A stretch of DNA of 64,000 nt from Veillonella parvula (GTDB taxonomy: Bacteria; Bacillota; Negativicutes; Veillonellales; Veillonellaceae). Each line of letters starts with the position of its first letter. The stretch's first letter is position 1. The notes under the pieces were generated by a model. That model did no database searches. It had not been told where the DNA came from and saw nothing but the letters and a program-made list of their open reading frames with translations. The stretch is from the NCBI RefSeq assembly GCF_902810435.1, contig NZ_LR778174.1, positions 731,501 through 795,500 on the forward strand, read 5' to 3'. Positions 24,898 through 36,936 of the stretch are shown here, one piece after another. Made by a program: the position numbers and the translations under genes.

Positions 24898-25491
24898 ATG
24901 TATGTACCAATCGTAGTTGAACAAGGTGAACGCGGAGAGCGTTCCTATGATATTTACTCTCGCTTGTTAAAGGATCGCATTATTTTCCTTGGTGGCCCCA
25001 TCGATGATAATGTGGCAAATGCGGTTATTGCGCAAATGTTATTCCTAGAAGCAGAGGATCCTGATAAGGATATCCATTTGTACATCAATAGCCCTGGCGG
25101 TGTTGTAACCGCAGGTATGGCTATTTATGATACGATGCAATATATTAAACCAGATGTGTCTACTATTTGTGTAGGCTCTGCAGCGAGCATGGGCGCTGTG
25201 CTTTTAACAGCTGGCACTAAAGGTAAACGATATGCATTGCCTCATGCGCGCATCATGATTCACCAACCATTAGGTGGTGTACAAGGACAAGCATCTGAAA
25301 TTGAAATCCATGCCCGTGAGATTCTTCGCATGCGTGAAGAGTTAAATGGTATCTTAGCTTCTCGCAGTGGACAAGATATTGAAGTAGTAGCTCGCGATAC
25401 AGACCGCGATAACTTCATGAGTGCTCAGGATGCCGTTGAATACGGCTTAATTGATGAGGTGCTCACAAGAGAACCTGTAGAAAGCAAGTAA
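24898..25491 (+). CDS. clpP: ATP-dependent Clp protease proteolytic subunit
   Basis: A 197-aa serine peptidase that forms the tetradecameric Clp chamber. The catalytic Ser is S97 ([10 protein letters not shown]), the His is H122 (MIHQPLGG) and the Asp lies near residue 171. There is little N-terminal propeptide. It sits 36 bases after tig and 12 before clpX. AAAAGGTGAT provides the ribosome-binding site. Confidence 0.97.
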   Translation: MYVPIVVEQGERGERSYDIYSRLLKDRIIFLGGPIDDNVANAVIAQMLFLEAEDPDKDIHLYINSPGGVVTAGMAIYDTMQYIKPDVSTICVGSAASMGAVLLTAGTKGKRYALPHARIMIHQPLGGVQGQASEIEIHAREILRMREELNGILASRSGQDIEVVARDTDRDNFMSAQDAVEYGLIDEVLTREPVESK

Positions 25492-25503
25492 TGGAGGCGC
25501 CCC

Positions 25504-26757
25504 TTGGCAAAAGATAAAGACACTATGCGCTGCAGTTTTTGTGGACGCACAAGCGAGGAAGTCCGCAAATTAGTGGCGGGGCCTAACGTGTATATTTGTG
25601 ATGAATGCGTTGAAGTTTGTGAACGCATCATTGCAGATGAGTTGGGTGCGGTTGAGACGGACGACTTTAATTTAAAAGAATTGCCAACGCCTAGAGAAAT
25701 TAAAGCTCATCTTGACGAATATGTCATTGGTCAAGATGATGCTAAAATCTCCTTAGCCGTGGCTGTATATAATCACTACAAACGTTTACAAACAGATAAT
25801 GTAGTTGATGACGTAGAATTACAAAAGGCTAATGTTTTATTCATTGGTCCTACTGGTAGTGGTAAAACACTATTGGCTCAAACCTTAGCGAAAATGCTAG
25901 AAGTACCATTTGCTATTGCAGATGCTACAAGCTTAACTGAGGCTGGGTATGTAGGGGAAGATGTAGAAAACATCTTACTCAAAATTATCCAAGCTGCAGA
26001 TTATGATATAGCTCGGGCTGAACGTGGCATTATCTATATCGATGAAATTGATAAGATTGCTCGTAAGTCTGAGAACCCTTCCATTACACGTGATGTGTCT
26101 GGTGAAGGCGTACAACAAGCATTACTCAAAATCTTAGAAGGTACTGTCGCTTCTGTTCCCCCACAAGGTGGTAGGAAGCATCCTAATCAAGAAATGCTTC
26201 AAATTGACACTACGAATATTCTCTTTATTTGTGGTGGTGCATTTGATGGTATGGATAAGGTTATTACTAAGCGTACCGCTAAGAAAACACTTGGCTTTGG
26301 TGCAGATGTACAGCGTAAAGAAGAACGCAATGTATCGGCTATCTTAAAAGATGTTGTACCTGAAGATTTATTAAAATTTGGCTTGATTCCTGAGTTTATT
26401 GGACGTTTGCCAGTAATGGTGACATTAGATCAATTAGACAGAGATGCGTTAATTCAAATTTTGACAAAGCCTAAAAATGCATTAACAAAACAATATGAAA
26501 AAATTCTATCCCTTGATGGTGTAGAATTAACTTTCACTGAAGATGCATTAGAAGAAATCGCTGATGAAGCTTTACAGCGAAAAACAGGTGCTCGTGGTTT
26601 GCGTGCTATCATTGAAAAGGTGATGAAACGTGTAATGTTTGAGGTTCCTTCCATGCCGGAAGTAACTAAGTGCATTGTGAATCGTGAATCCGTATTAAGC
26701 ACAGGTGAACCTATACTCAAAAATGAGGCAGACCAAGACATCCAGTTGAAATCGTAA
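25504..26757 (+). CDS. clpX: ClpX ATPase, specificity subunit of Clp protease
   Basis: A 417-aa AAA+ unfoldase that feeds tagged proteins into ClpP. The N-terminal zinc-binding domain has C10, C13, C32 and C35, the Walker A motif GPTGSGKT is at 115-122, and Walker B is in [11 protein letters not shown]. The IGF-type loop that docks on ClpP appears as LGFGADV. The start codon is TTG, six bases after GGAGG; no ATG lies nearby. Confidence 0.97.
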   Translation: MAKDKDTMRCSFCGRTSEEVRKLVAGPNVYICDECVEVCERIIADELGAVETDDFNLKELPTPREIKAHLDEYVIGQDDAKISLAVAVYNHYKRLQTDNVVDDVELQKANVLFIGPTGSGKTLLAQTLAKMLEVPFAIADATSLTEAGYVGEDVENILLKIIQAADYDIARAERGIIYIDEIDKIARKSENPSITRDVSGEGVQQALLKILEGTVASVPPQGGRKHPNQEMLQIDTTNILFICGGAFDGMDKVITKRTAKKTLGFGADVQRKEERNVSAILKDVVPEDLLKFGLIPEFIGRLPVMVTLDQLDRDALIQILTKPKNALTKQYEKILSLDGVELTFTEDALEEIADEALQRKTGARGLRAIIEKVMKRVMFEVPSMPEVTKCIVNRESVLSTGEPILKNEADQDIQLKS

Positions 26758-26761
26758 TTCG

Positions 26762-26797
26762 AAGAAACTCATTTCTGTGTAGGAATGAGTTTCTTTT
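26762..26797 (+). terminator. Rho-independent terminator after clpX
   Basis: GAAACTCATTTC and GGAATGAGTTTC form a 12-bp stem (one G-U) with a six-base loop and a TTTT tail. It lies 25 bases before lon and may be leaky. Confidence 0.8.
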
Positions 26798-26822
26798 CAT
26801 AATATATATACCTGGAGGAAGT

Positions 26823-29132
26823 ATGAATTTACTCGAAGTTGGGATCCCTACCGTACCTCTCAGAGGCATGGTAGTATACCCGAATATCGTGATTCACCTC
26901 GATATCGGTCGAGACAAATCCATTAAGGCGGTGGAAGCCGCAATGAATGAGGACCGCATTTTAGCCGTCGTAACTCAAAAAGATGATGCTGTAGATGCGC
27001 CAACAGTTCATGATTTAGCCCAAATGGGTACATTAGTAAAAATTAAACAAATGTTGCGCTTACCAGGTGGTATAGTACGTGTTCTTGTAGAGGGCATCAC
27101 TCGTATTCGTCTTATGAATATTACTAGCATGGACCCTTATTATATAGGAGACTATGAACGAGTGGCGTCTGAATTTGAAGACGATGTAGAGCTTGAAGCT
27201 TATCGTCGTTTGGTTCAAGCTAAATTTGGCGAATGGGCAGAAGAAGCTAAATCAGTTACTGATGAAGGTGTAACGCGCGTTATGGAATTACGCAATCCTT
27301 GTGAATTAGCTGACCAAGTTGCATTTCTATTGCCTATTAATAATTTGAAACGTCAAGAGTTACTTGAAGAATTATCTGTGGCTCGTCGTCTTAACATGAT
27401 TGTAGGCATTTTAAATATGGAATTACAAATCTCTGATTTGGAAAATTCCATCAATAATCAAGTGCGTCAATCTATGGAAAAAGCGCAGAAGGAATATTTC
27501 TTGCGCGAAAAAATCCGCGTTATCCACGATGAGTTGGGTGATAAAGGAGATCCCGAGGAGGAGGCAGAAGAACTACGAGTTAAGTTAAAAGCACTTAACC
27601 TAAGTGAAGACGTACATACGCGTATTGATAAAGAAATTTCTCGTTACAGCCGCATGCCTCAATTGATGCCGGAAGCAACAATTTTGCGCAACTACTTAGA
27701 TTGGGTATTGGCATTACCGTGGAACGAATTAACGGAAGACCGTTTAGATATCAAGGGCGCTTATGCTATGCTCGAGGCCGATCATTATGGCCTTGAAAAG
27801 GTTAAGAAACGCATTTTAGAATTTTTAGCGGTTCGTAAATTAACCGGTAAAAATAGTGGCTCTATTCTTTGTTTAGTAGGCCCACCAGGCGTTGGTAAAA
27901 CCTCTTTGGCTACCTCTATTGCTAAAGCAATGAATCGTAAGTTTATCCGTGCATCCTTAGGTGGTGTTCGTGATGAAGCTGAAATTCGTGGACATCGACG
28001 TACTTATATTGGTGCTTTACCTGGTCGTATGATTCAGGGGTTAAAAAATGTAGGTACTAAGAATCCTGTATTTTTATTGGATGAAATTGATAAATTAGCA
28101 TCTGATTATAAAGGCGATCCATCTTCAGCGTTATTAGAAGTATTGGATCCAGAACAAAATAGCACATTTAGTGATCACTTTATCGAAGTACCGTTCGACT
28201 TCTCTGAAGTTTTCTGGATTACTACGGCTAATGTAGCATCTAATATTCCTGGTCCATTGTTAGATCGTATGGAAATTATTGAGTTGTCCAGCTATATGGA
28301 AGAAGAAAAACTAGAAATTGCTAAGCGTTACTTAACACCTAAGCAAATTAAGAAAAATGGCCTTGAAGATTACAAGGTTAAATTATCTGATGCTGTGTTA
28401 AGAAAGGTAATTTCCGAATATACTCGCGAAGCAGGTGTTCGTACTTTAGAGAAAACAATTGCTAAGATTTGCCGTAAGATTGCTTTCAAAGTAGTTGAAG
28501 AAGGCGGAGACGCACCAAAAGTCACTACTAAGAATCTTCACGAATTCTTAGGCGCACCAATCTTTGTTGACCAAGAGCGAGAAAAGAAAGCACAAGTTGG
28601 CTATGTAAATGGATTAGCTTGGACATCTGTTGGTGGTGTAGTATTACCATGTGAAGCTACAACTATGAATGGTACCGGTAAATTGGCTTTAACTGGTAGT
28701 CTCGGCAAGGTTATGCAAGAGTCTGGTCAAGCGGCTATGAGTTATATTCGCCATAATGCAAAAGCTTTAAAGATTGAAGAAGATTTTTATAAAAAGCTTG
28801 ATATTCACGTTCACTTGCCAGAAGGGGCAACCCCTAAAGATGGTCCTTCTGCAGGTATTACAATGACATTAGCTATGGTATCTATTTTGACTAACCGCAA
28901 GGTTCGTTCTGATATTGCCATGACTGGTGAAATCACATTGCGTGGCCGTGTATTACCAATAGGCGGCTTAAAAGAAAAATTATTAGCAGCCTTGTCTCAT
29001 GGTATAAAAGAGGTGTTGATTCCAAAAGGCAATGAAAAGGATATTGCAGAATTACCTGACATTGTGAAAGAAGGCCTCATCATTACGCCAGTTAAGACAA
29101 TGGATGAAGTATTAGCAAAGGCACTTGTGTAA
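26823..29132 (+). CDS. lon: ATP-dependent protease La (LonA)
   Basis: A 769-aa soluble LonA protease that degrades damaged and regulatory proteins. An N-terminal substrate-binding domain occupies about residues 1-200 and a coiled middle about 200-310. Walker A GPPGVGKT is at 353-360 and Walker B is FLLDEIDKL. The catalytic Ser is S676 in [10 protein letters not shown], with Lys near 719 ([10 protein letters not shown]). There is no transmembrane segment, so it is not LonB. Its stop overlaps the engB start by one base. Confidence 0.97.
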   Translation: MNLLEVGIPTVPLRGMVVYPNIVIHLDIGRDKSIKAVEAAMNEDRILAVVTQKDDAVDAPTVHDLAQMGTLVKIKQMLRLPGGIVRVLVEGITRIRLMNITSMDPYYIGDYERVASEFEDDVELEAYRRLVQAKFGEWAEEAKSVTDEGVTRVMELRNPCELADQVAFLLPINNLKRQELLEELSVARRLNMIVGILNMELQISDLENSINNQVRQSMEKAQKEYFLREKIRVIHDELGDKGDPEEEAEELRVKLKALNLSEDVHTRIDKEISRYSRMPQLMPEATILRNYLDWVLALPWNELTEDRLDIKGAYAMLEADHYGLEKVKKRILEFLAVRKLTGKNSGSILCLVGPPGVGKTSLATSIAKAMNRKFIRASLGGVRDEAEIRGHRRTYIGALPGRMIQGLKNVGTKNPVFLLDEIDKLASDYKGDPSSALLEVLDPEQNSTFSDHFIEVPFDFSEVFWITTANVASNIPGPLLDRMEIIELSSYMEEEKLEIAKRYLTPKQIKKNGLEDYKVKLSDAVLRKVISEYTREAGVRTLEKTIAKICRKIAFKVVEEGGDAPKVTTKNLHEFLGAPIFVDQEREKKAQVGYVNGLAWTSVGGVVLPCEATTMNGTGKLALTGSLGKVMQESGQAAMSYIRHNAKALKIEEDFYKKLDIHVHLPEGATPKDGPSAGITMTLAMVSILTNRKVRSDIAMTGEITLRGRVLPIGGLKEKLLAALSHGIKEVLIPKGNEKDIAELPDIVKEGLIITPVKTMDEVLAKALV

Positions 29133-29830
29133 TGCAAAAGAAGAAAAAATCCACTAAACCAATGGGCCCAAAACCACAATATACACGAAAAGAACCAAAG
29201 GGGCCTCGTATTATAGCTGCAAAATATAATACTTCCTGTGTGAAGGCGGATCAATATCCTGAAGGGGATACTGTAGAAATCGCCTTCCTTGGACGCTCTA
29301 ATGTGGGCAAGTCTTCGTTGATTAATTCTTTATGTAACTATCGTGGGTTAGCCCTCGTTAGTGGTCAGCCAGGTAAGACTAAGACGATAAACTACTTTGA
29401 TATTGAATCAAAAGAGGATATTTCTGAAACCGAGGAACGCAGATATAACTGGTTTCTCGTTGACCTTCCTGGTTATGGTTTTGCAAAGACAAATAAAGGA
29501 AACCGCAATCTGTGGTCTTCCTTTATTGCCGATTATATTTTACATTCTGAACGATTGATGTTGTTGTGTTTACTTATCGATGGTCGCCATCCTGAAATGG
29601 CCATTGATAAGGTGGCCTTTGATTGGCTCGTCGAAGCTGGTGTTCCGTTACAAATTGTAGTGACCAAGGCCGATAAATTGACGGCTAAAGAAAAGTCTGC
29701 AAACTTGTCTATTATTAAAGAGCTATATCCAACGGCTACCCCGCCGATTTTGTACAGCTCTTTAAAGCATACTGGGCGTGAGCTTTTACAACAACGAATC
29801 AATAAAATTTTGGTAGGAGATGAAGCATGA
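29132..29830 (+). CDS. engB: Ribosome biogenesis GTP-binding protein EngB (YsxC/YihA)
   Basis: A 232-aa GTPase required for large-subunit assembly. G1 GRSNVGKS is at residues 54-61, the G3 is DLPGYG, G4 is TKAD, and G5 is near SSLKHTG. A basic extension of about 25 residues ([10 protein letters not shown]...) precedes the usual start and could bind rRNA. An in-frame ATG at residue 11 is an alternative start without a clear ribosome-binding site. It is translationally linked to lon upstream and overlaps the next gene by four bases. Confidence 0.95.
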   Translation: MQKKKKSTKPMGPKPQYTRKEPKGPRIIAAKYNTSCVKADQYPEGDTVEIAFLGRSNVGKSSLINSLCNYRGLALVSGQPGKTKTINYFDIESKEDISETEERRYNWFLVDLPGYGFAKTNKGNRNLWSSFIADYILHSERLMLLCLLIDGRHPEMAIDKVAFDWLVEAGVPLQIVVTKADKLTAKEKSANLSIIKELYPTATPPILYSSLKHTGRELLQQRINKILVGDEA

Positions 29831-30798
29831 GTCAAACGAACGAATTAGAGATTATGGAACGCATTGCTCTAGATTTAGAGCATGTCGAAGAGTCTCTTGC
29901 ATCATCTTTTAATACCGGTGCAGAGGACTTCAATGCACTGATTCGACCGTTATCAGCAGCAGGTGGTAAGCGTTTGCGCGCTCAATTGTGTCTATTGATT
30001 GCTAATGCAGGTACATCTATAGAGCGTCAACGCATTAAAATTGCTGAGGCTGTTGAAATGCTTCATTTAGCAACACTTATCCATGACGATGTTTTAGATC
30101 AAGCTGAAATTCGCCGTGGGGAGGATACAATTCACATGCATAAAGGTAATAAGGTAGCTATCCTTAGTGGTGATTATTTATTTGCTAAAGCATTTAAAAT
30201 CGTATCTGAAATGACGAATATGAAGTATCTTCAAATATTCTCTCATATTATTACATGCCTCGTAGAAGGTGAGTTCATGCAAATGGAAGATGTATATCGC
30301 ATCGATCAAGGCATAGAGCGTTATATGACAAAGACGCAAAAGAAAACAGCAGACTTCATGGAAGGCTGTATGGAGCTTGGTGGTCTCTTAGGAGATTGGC
30401 AAGAGGATGAAATTATAGAGTTGAAAAAATATGGTCATGCATTAGGCATGGCATTCCAAATTACAGACGATATTATGGATTATCGTGAAACAGCGGAAAC
30501 AACGGGAAAGCCTGTAGGGAATGATCTTCGAGAGGGACTATTGACGTATCCGTTATTAAGCATCGTTAACGATGGTAATAAAGATAAATTGCTTGAAGAT
30601 ATTAAAGGCTTAAATAATGGTGGTAATGAGCAAGACATTATTGATTATGTTATTGCTCAAGGTGGAATTGATAATACATTAGCTGTAGCTGATAAATATT
30701 GTAAAGATGCTCTAGCGGCACTCGCTGCAGTGCGTGATTTCCCAGGGAAGGAATTTCTTGTGATGGCTGTAGAAAATCTGGCTGATAGAAAGGTATAA
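29827..30798 (+). CDS. Polyprenyl (heptaprenyl-type) diphosphate synthase
   Basis: A 323-aa trans-prenyltransferase that chains isopentenyl units onto an allylic diphosphate. The first Asp-rich motif DDVLD is at 87-91 and the second, DDIMD, at 214-218. GGKRLRAQL at about residue 47 binds IPP. Its similarity to HepT-like long-chain enzymes suggests a menaquinone side-chain role, but product length is not certain from sequence. It overlaps engB and leads straight into tatC. Confidence 0.92.
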   Translation: MSQTNELEIMERIALDLEHVEESLASSFNTGAEDFNALIRPLSAAGGKRLRAQLCLLIANAGTSIERQRIKIAEAVEMLHLATLIHDDVLDQAEIRRGEDTIHMHKGNKVAILSGDYLFAKAFKIVSEMTNMKYLQIFSHIITCLVEGEFMQMEDVYRIDQGIERYMTKTQKKTADFMEGCMELGGLLGDWQEDEIIELKKYGHALGMAFQITDDIMDYRETAETTGKPVGNDLREGLLTYPLLSIVNDGNKDKLLEDIKGLNNGGNEQDIIDYVIAQGGIDNTLAVADKYCKDALAALAAVRDFPGKEFLVMAVENLADRKV

Positions 30799-30799
30799 T

Positions 30800-31690
30800 A
30801 TGGAACCATTCGAACCAAAATCGGATTTCGAATATCCCATGCAAAAACCTTCTTTTGATAGTGTAGTTCGTCAAAAACGGCGTGAAGCAGAACAAAAGTC
30901 TGAGCAAGAACGATATAAGGTGGCAACTCAACACATTCCTGAGGATGTGGAAGATGAACCAGTTTATACGGCTATAGAGCAGAAGATGATGGATGAAGCA
31001 AGGGAATTGTCTCTTGTAGGACATCTTTCAGAGCTGCGAAAACGATTGATTATAATAGCTGTAGCAGTTATTGTGGGAACTTGTATTTCTTATTATTATG
31101 TAGACTTATTATTGGAAATACTCCTAAAACCGGCTGGCAAGCTCTATTATATGAGACCTACTGAAGCATTTTTTACATATATGAAGGTGTCTGTTGTAGG
31201 TGGCTTAGTCATAGCCGCTCCCATTATATTGCATCAGATTTGGCTATTTGTTAAGCCTGCACTAACTGTGCGAGAAAAGCAGCTATCTAACTGGATCTTA
31301 CCAGTAGCAATTGGTCTATTCGGGATAGGTATTGTATTTTCTTATTTTCTCGTATTGCCTGCAGCAGTGAGGTTCTTTATGGGCTTTGCTACAGATGAAT
31401 TACAGCCGATGTTTTCTATTGGTCAGTATATGGACTTTGTATTATCCTTTGTACTGCCCTTTGGATTTATCTTTGAGTTGCCGTTGATCTTAATTATTTT
31501 GGGATATTTCAACTTAATTACATCACGCTTTTTAAAAACGAAGCGAAAGATATTTATTCTTATATCCTTTATCATAGGTGCTGTCATTTCACCTACACCG
31601 GATATGTTCTCGCAAACGATGATTGCATTACCTATGATATTGCTATATGAAACAAGCCTATTTGTATTGGCTAAAATTATGAAGCGCTAA
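30800..31690 (+). CDS. tatC: Sec-independent translocase TatC with N-terminal cytoplasmic extension
   Basis: The core receptor subunit of the twin-arginine translocon, with six membrane helices starting near residue 85. The conserved [12 protein letters not shown] at about 72-83 and the [10 protein letters not shown] loop bind the signal peptide. A charged extension of about 70 residues precedes the family core and contains a Lys/Glu-rich stretch ([15 protein letters not shown]). No tatA or tatB gene is adjacent. The ATG begins one base after the previous stop, with only a weak GAAAGG, which suggests coupling. Confidence 0.93.
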   Translation: MEPFEPKSDFEYPMQKPSFDSVVRQKRREAEQKSEQERYKVATQHIPEDVEDEPVYTAIEQKMMDEARELSLVGHLSELRKRLIIIAVAVIVGTCISYYYVDLLLEILLKPAGKLYYMRPTEAFFTYMKVSVVGGLVIAAPIILHQIWLFVKPALTVREKQLSNWILPVAIGLFGIGIVFSYFLVLPAAVRFFMGFATDELQPMFSIGQYMDFVLSFVLPFGFIFELPLILIILGYFNLITSRFLKTKRKIFILISFIIGAVISPTPDMFSQTMIALPMILLYETSLFVLAKIMKR

Positions 31691-31710
31691 GGAGTCTTTT
31701 AGGAGGAACG

Positions 31711-34368
31711 ATGAAAACCTACGAAAATTTAACCACATATAATCCTGGTGAAATAGAAGGCAAATGGTATTCTTATTGGGAAAATCAAGGATACTTTCAC
31801 GAAGAAGTAGACACGAATAAAGAGCCATTTAGTATCGTATTACCACCTCCTAATGTAACTGGTATGTTGCATATGGGGCATGCCCTTGATAACACATTAC
31901 AAGACATCCTCATCCGTTTCAAACGCATGCAAGGCTACAATGTATTGTGGATGCCAGGTACAGACCACGCTGGTATTGCTACACAAATCAAAGTAGAAGA
32001 GATGCTTGCTAAAGAAGAAGGAAAATCTCGCTATGATTTGGGCCGTGAAAAATTCGTAGAGCGCGTGTGGGAATGGAAAAAAGAATATGGTGATACTATT
32101 GTAAAACAAATCCGTAGCCTTGGCGCATCCTGTGATTGGAACCGTGAGCGATTTACTTTGGATGAAGGGTATTACCATGCAGTGCGCGAAGTATTTGTAA
32201 GTCTTTATGAAAAAGGTTTGATCTATCGCGGTGAACGCATCATCAACTGGTGTCCTCGTTGTGCCACTGCGTTATCTGATGTTGAAGTTGAGCATGAAGA
32301 TGAACATGGCCATTTATGGCATATTAAATATCCTGTAAAAGGTGAAGATAATCGTTTTGTTGTTGTTGCTACAACTCGTCCAGAAACAATGTTTGGTGAC
32401 GTAGCAGTAGCAGTAAATCCTGATGATGATCGTTATAAAGATCTCATTGGTAAAACATTGATCTTGCCATTTGTTAATCGAGAAATTCCTGTAATTGCCG
32501 ATGACTATGTAGATGCTAGCTTCGGTACAGGCTGTGTAAAAATTACACCTGCTCATGACCCTAATGACTTTGAAATGGGCCAACGTCATAATTTGGAATC
32601 CATCGTTGTTATGAACAATGATGCAACAATGAATGAAGGTGCTGGCAAATTTAATGGCTTACCTCGTGAAGAAGCGCGTAAACAAGTAGTAGCAGAACTT
32701 AAAGAATTAGGCCTACTTGAAAAAATTGATGATCATGACCATGCAGTAGGTCATTGCTCCCGTTGTAATACAATCATCGAACCAATGGTATCTAAACAAT
32801 GGTTCGTAGATATGAAACCATTGGCAGAGCCCGCTCTTAAGGTTGTTAAAGACCACGAAGTAGAGTTCGTTCCTGAACGTTTTACAAAAACATATGTGAA
32901 CTGGCTTGAAAATATCCGCGATTGGACGATTTCTCGTCAATTGTGGTGGGGCCATCGCATTCCTGCATGGTATTGTGATGACTGTGGTGAAACTATCGTT
33001 AGCCGTGAAGATATTACAGAATGTCCTCATTGCCACGGTCATGTTACACAAGATCCAGATGTTCTTGATACATGGTTTAGCTCTGGTTTATGGCCGTTTG
33101 CCACAATGGGTTGGCCTAAGCAAACTCCAGAACTTAAACAATGGTATCCAACAAGTGTGCTTGTAACTGGTTACGATATTATCTTCTTCTGGGTTGCTCG
33201 TATGATCTTTATGGCTCTTGAGTTTGAACATGAAATTCCATTTAAACATGTATTTATTCATGGTCTTGTTCGCGATAGCCAGGGCCGTAAAATGAGTAAA
33301 TCTTTGGGCAATGGTATTAATCCGCTTGAAGTTATCGACCAATATGGTGCTGATGCATTGCGCTTTACTCTTGTAACTGGCAACACACCTGGTAACGATA
33401 TGCGTTTCTATATGGAACGTGTTGAGGCTAACCGTAACTTTGCCAATAAGATTTGGAATGCATCAAAATTTGTATTGATGAACCTTACTAATTATGATGA
33501 AAGTTTCGTTCCAACAGCAGATGATTTGACATTAGCAGACCAATGGATTGTTCAAAAATACAATGAAACAGTACAAAGCGTAACATCTAATCTCGATAAA
33601 TTCGAACTTGGTGAAGCGGCAAGTTCCGTATATGATTTCATTTGGAATACGTACTGCGATTGGTACATTGAATTAGCGAAACCTCGTTTGTATAGTGAAC
33701 GCGACGAACGTGATCGTCGTACAGTTCAATATTTACTTGTAACAATCTTACGTCATATGCTCGAATTATTACATCCATTCATGCCGTTCGTAACTGAACA
33801 TATTTGGCAACATTTGCCACACGAAGGGGACAGCATCGTTGTTACTAAATGGCCTGAAGCATTGAAATTCGATAATCTTGAAGGGGCAGCACGTCAAATG
33901 GAAGTTATGATGGATGCTATCAAAGGTATTCGTAACATGCGTGCTGAAATGAATGTGCCTTTAGGTAAAAAAGCTGAGGTTATCGTAGCGCCAACAGATG
34001 AAGCATTAGCTAAAACTGTAGCAGAACATAGTGACTACTTCGTAACATTGGCTTGGGCTGAGAAAGTAACAATTCTTGGTACCGATGATCCAAAACCAGA
34101 AAATGCGACTGTAACCGTTGTCAATGGTATGGAAGTATATCTCTTACTTAAAGACTTGATTGACGGTGAAAAAGAAAGAGAGCGTATTGCAAAGGAAAAA
34201 ATCCAAATGGAAAAAGAAATTTCTCGTTTGGAAGGTAAATTGTCTAACCAAGGCTTCTTAGCAAAAGCTCCTGAAGCTGTAGTAGCAAAAGAAAAAGAAA
34301 AGTTAGAAGAATATAAACAAAAACAACAAGCGTTATTGGAACGTGAAGCGTTCCTTGAAACCTTATAA
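31711..34368 (+). CDS. valS: Valyl-tRNA synthetase
   Basis: An 885-aa class I synthetase that charges tRNA-Val. The HIGH motif appears as HMGH at 54-57 ([16 protein letters not shown]) and KMSKS at 527-531 ([10 protein letters not shown]). A CP1 editing domain lies between ([15 protein letters not shown]), and a C-terminal coiled coil (~820-885, Lys/Glu-rich) is typical of ValRS. TAGGAGGA ribosome-binding site. It is followed by folC, a common Firmicute neighbour. Confidence 0.98.
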   Translation: MKTYENLTTYNPGEIEGKWYSYWENQGYFHEEVDTNKEPFSIVLPPPNVTGMLHMGHALDNTLQDILIRFKRMQGYNVLWMPGTDHAGIATQIKVEEMLAKEEGKSRYDLGREKFVERVWEWKKEYGDTIVKQIRSLGASCDWNRERFTLDEGYYHAVREVFVSLYEKGLIYRGERIINWCPRCATALSDVEVEHEDEHGHLWHIKYPVKGEDNRFVVVATTRPETMFGDVAVAVNPDDDRYKDLIGKTLILPFVNREIPVIADDYVDASFGTGCVKITPAHDPNDFEMGQRHNLESIVVMNNDATMNEGAGKFNGLPREEARKQVVAELKELGLLEKIDDHDHAVGHCSRCNTIIEPMVSKQWFVDMKPLAEPALKVVKDHEVEFVPERFTKTYVNWLENIRDWTISRQLWWGHRIPAWYCDDCGETIVSREDITECPHCHGHVTQDPDVLDTWFSSGLWPFATMGWPKQTPELKQWYPTSVLVTGYDIIFFWVARMIFMALEFEHEIPFKHVFIHGLVRDSQGRKMSKSLGNGINPLEVIDQYGADALRFTLVTGNTPGNDMRFYMERVEANRNFANKIWNASKFVLMNLTNYDESFVPTADDLTLADQWIVQKYNETVQSVTSNLDKFELGEAASSVYDFIWNTYCDWYIELAKPRLYSERDERDRRTVQYLLVTILRHMLELLHPFMPFVTEHIWQHLPHEGDSIVVTKWPEALKFDNLEGAARQMEVMMDAIKGIRNMRAEMNVPLGKKAEVIVAPTDEALAKTVAEHSDYFVTLAWAEKVTILGTDDPKPENATVTVVNGMEVYLLLKDLIDGEKERERIAKEKIQMEKEISRLEGKLSNQGFLAKAPEAVVAKEKEKLEEYKQKQQALLEREAFLETL

Positions 34369-34380
34369 TAGGAGGTTTAT

Positions 34381-35688
34381 ATGACATATCAGGAGGCCTT
34401 AGCCTATTTGGAGCAGGCATCTTCATTTGGTATTAAACCTGGCCTTGAACGAATTACGGCTCTTATGGATGTGTTAGGGAATCCACAAGAAGATTATAAA
34501 ATTGTTCATGTTACAGGTACAAATGGTAAGGGCTCGGTTACCTCATATATTTCCTACGCACTGTTTACAAGTGGATTACGGGTGGGGCGATTTACATCGC
34601 CTCACCTTCAATCCTATACGGAGCGTATTCAAATTAATGATGGAAATATAACAGAGGAAGCCTTTGGGACATTAATTAGTCGCGTAAAGGTTGCCGTAGA
34701 TACTATTATTAACAATGGAATAGAAGCGCCAACACAATTTGAAATATTAACAGCTGCCGCATTTTTATTCTTTAAGGAGCAAGGTGTAGACTATGCCGTA
34801 GTAGAAGTTGGTTTAGGGGGCTTACTAGATTCTACTAATATCGTGACTCCAAAAGTATCTGTTATTACTAATGTAACAATAGATCATCAAGCATATTGTG
34901 GTGATACTGTCGAGGAAATTGCACGCCATAAAGCGGGGATTATTAAACCTAAGGTGCCTGTAGTGACAGCTGCACAAGATACACCTCTTAATATCATTGA
35001 GGACGTAGCTAAAAAACGACATGCCAAGCTTTATGTTTTTAATAAAGATTTTGGTATTGATAGCCGCAGCGCTGTAATGGGTGGTCAAATGATTACGGTT
35101 AGTTCTAACAATGCTGCACCTGCTATGTTGTTTACGACGATGGCTGGCATTCATCAATCTGTAAACCTCGCTTGTGCATTGATGGCCGTACGCCTGTTGA
35201 TGAAAGAGGATACGAACATCAGTGAAGAAACAATGCGTGAAGGATTTGCCCGCACTACGTGGGCGGGGCGCTTTGAAGTTAAACGAGGCTTAGATCGTAC
35301 CTTTATATTTGACGGTGCTCACAATGCGGCAGGGGCTGAGTCTTTTGCCATGACGTACAATGAACTATTTAAGGACACACCGAAAACGGTGGTAATGGCT
35401 ATCCTTAAAGATAAAGACCAAGAGGCTATTATTCGTGAAGTGGTTAAATCTGGCGACACAGTCCTCGTTGTACCTGCACCAACAGATAGAACAGAGGTAC
35501 CTGAGAGCTTGGTTGAAGTGATTCGCCGTACTGTGCCTAAGGTGACGGCTCAAACTGCAGAATCTGTTGAGGCTGCGTTAGCCTTAGCATACAAACATAC
35601 AAAGAATGGTGATATCATTGCTGTATGTGGTTCTTTATATATTCTAGGGGATGCTCGTCAGTGGTTTTTCCATGAGATGAGTCATTGA
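34381..35688 (+). CDS. folC: Folylpolyglutamate synthase/dihydrofolate synthase
   Basis: A 435-aa Mur-ligase-family enzyme that joins glutamate to dihydropteroate or folate. The P-loop GTNGKGS is at 46-52, the SPHLQSYTERIQIN motif follows, and YAVVEVGLGGLLDSTN carries the metal-site Glu. The Mur-like FDGAHNAAGAESF sits in the C-terminal domain. It starts 12 bases after valS with AGGAGG and is nine bases ahead of the next gene. Confidence 0.95.
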   Translation: MTYQEALAYLEQASSFGIKPGLERITALMDVLGNPQEDYKIVHVTGTNGKGSVTSYISYALFTSGLRVGRFTSPHLQSYTERIQINDGNITEEAFGTLISRVKVAVDTIINNGIEAPTQFEILTAAAFLFFKEQGVDYAVVEVGLGGLLDSTNIVTPKVSVITNVTIDHQAYCGDTVEEIARHKAGIIKPKVPVVTAAQDTPLNIIEDVAKKRHAKLYVFNKDFGIDSRSAVMGGQMITVSSNNAAPAMLFTTMAGIHQSVNLACALMAVRLLMKEDTNISEETMREGFARTTWAGRFEVKRGLDRTFIFDGAHNAAGAESFAMTYNELFKDTPKTVVMAILKDKDQEAIIREVVKSGDTVLVVPAPTDRTEVPESLVEVIRRTVPKVTAQTAESVEAALALAYKHTKNGDIIAVCGSLYILGDARQWFFHEMSH

Positions 35689-35697
35689 GGTGAGATT

Positions 35698-36936
35698 ATG
35701 GAGCTCTCACTCATTCCTAATCAGAAACGAATTACTTTTTATATTGAACGATTAATCTATGGTGTTGTCATTGCGATGCCACTTCAGCCAATGGTGGGAG
35801 ATGTACTTCTCTGGTTGGCCATAGGTCTAGCATTATATGATTTAATTTCTAGTAAATCATTGAGTCTGCCGACCGGTTATCTATCTTGGACTGTTATGAT
35901 CTTTGTTATCTGGACAGGTATATCGTCGTTAATGTCACCAAACTGGGATTGGTCTATTCAGAGTTGGTTCTACCAAATTGTGGCGGGTGGGGGCATGTAC
36001 TATTTAGTTCGTACCTATATTCGAACACCTAAACAGTGGAACTATTTTCTTCGTGCCTTTTTAGGTACAGCCCTTCTTGTATGCATAATCGGGGCCTATC
36101 AGTATATATTTGTTCCTAATATACATATAAAAGAATGGGTTGATGCAGCACAATTTCCTAAATTGATGCGTCGAATGGCGTCTACATTGCAAAATCCTAA
36201 CTTGTTAGGGGCTTATCTATTGATGGTATTAAGTGTATGTATTAGCTATATTCTTGTTTATATGAAAGAGAATCGTACTCGTGAAGTTGTTACAATGCTG
36301 ATTATTGGTATTGTATTATTTTTAACGATGTTATTAACCTATTCGCGTGGTATTTGGATTAGTTTTGCGGCCATGATTCTGTATTGGGCTATTTTCGTAG
36401 AACGAAGACTATTCTTATCTTTGTTAGTGGTACCGCTAATTCTATACTTCTATGAAGGGGAAGTTGCTTCGCGACTTTGGTCTATATTCCAAGGTCATGA
36501 TACGTCATCAGATCTTCGCTGGGCTCTATGGGACAGCACAATGTATATCGTACGAGAAAATCCAATCTTTGGTATAGGGTGGAATACATTCTACTTAGTT
36601 TATCCAGAGTATAACTATTACATTCAAGGTCCTAATGTGTTGATGTATCATGCCCATAATTTATATTTAAATATATTGGCTGAAACAGGTATTCCTGGCT
36701 TGCTATCATTCCTAGCAGTTATCGTCGGTCATGTTATTACATCTGTTCGTTTGAAAGGGGATATGTTCCGACAAGCTGCACAGATAGGTATAGGTGCTTT
36801 AGCTATCGGAGTCCTTTTTAGTGGATTGTCTGATTTTGAGCTCTATAGCCATCAAGTTACTATTGTTTTTTGGCAACTCCTTGGTTGGGTTGGGGCCTTT
36901 GTGAAAGTACAACTTTCCACAAAGAAACATATGTAA
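35698..36936 (+). CDS. O-antigen ligase/polymerase family membrane protein
   Basis: A 412-aa polytopic membrane protein with roughly 11-12 hydrophobic helices. It carries the Wzy_C/WaaL-type periplasmic signature: GIGWNTFYLVYPEYNYY followed by YHAHNLYLNILAETGIPGLLSF, with the conserved His pair and downstream Gly-Pro-like turn. Such proteins polymerise or ligate glycans onto a lipid or protein acceptor in the periplasm. No other glycan gene is next to it, so its role (LPS ligase, polymerase or protein glycosylase) stays open. It is the last gene of the valS-folC run. Confidence 0.82.
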   Translation: MELSLIPNQKRITFYIERLIYGVVIAMPLQPMVGDVLLWLAIGLALYDLISSKSLSLPTGYLSWTVMIFVIWTGISSLMSPNWDWSIQSWFYQIVAGGGMYYLVRTYIRTPKQWNYFLRAFLGTALLVCIIGAYQYIFVPNIHIKEWVDAAQFPKLMRRMASTLQNPNLLGAYLLMVLSVCISYILVYMKENRTREVVTMLIIGIVLFLTMLLTYSRGIWISFAAMILYWAIFVERRLFLSLLVVPLILYFYEGEVASRLWSIFQGHDTSSDLRWALWDSTMYIVRENPIFGIGWNTFYLVYPEYNYYIQGPNVLMYHAHNLYLNILAETGIPGLLSFLAVIVGHVITSVRLKGDMFRQAAQIGIGALAIGVLFSGLSDFELYSHQVTIVFWQLLGWVGAFVKVQLSTKKHM

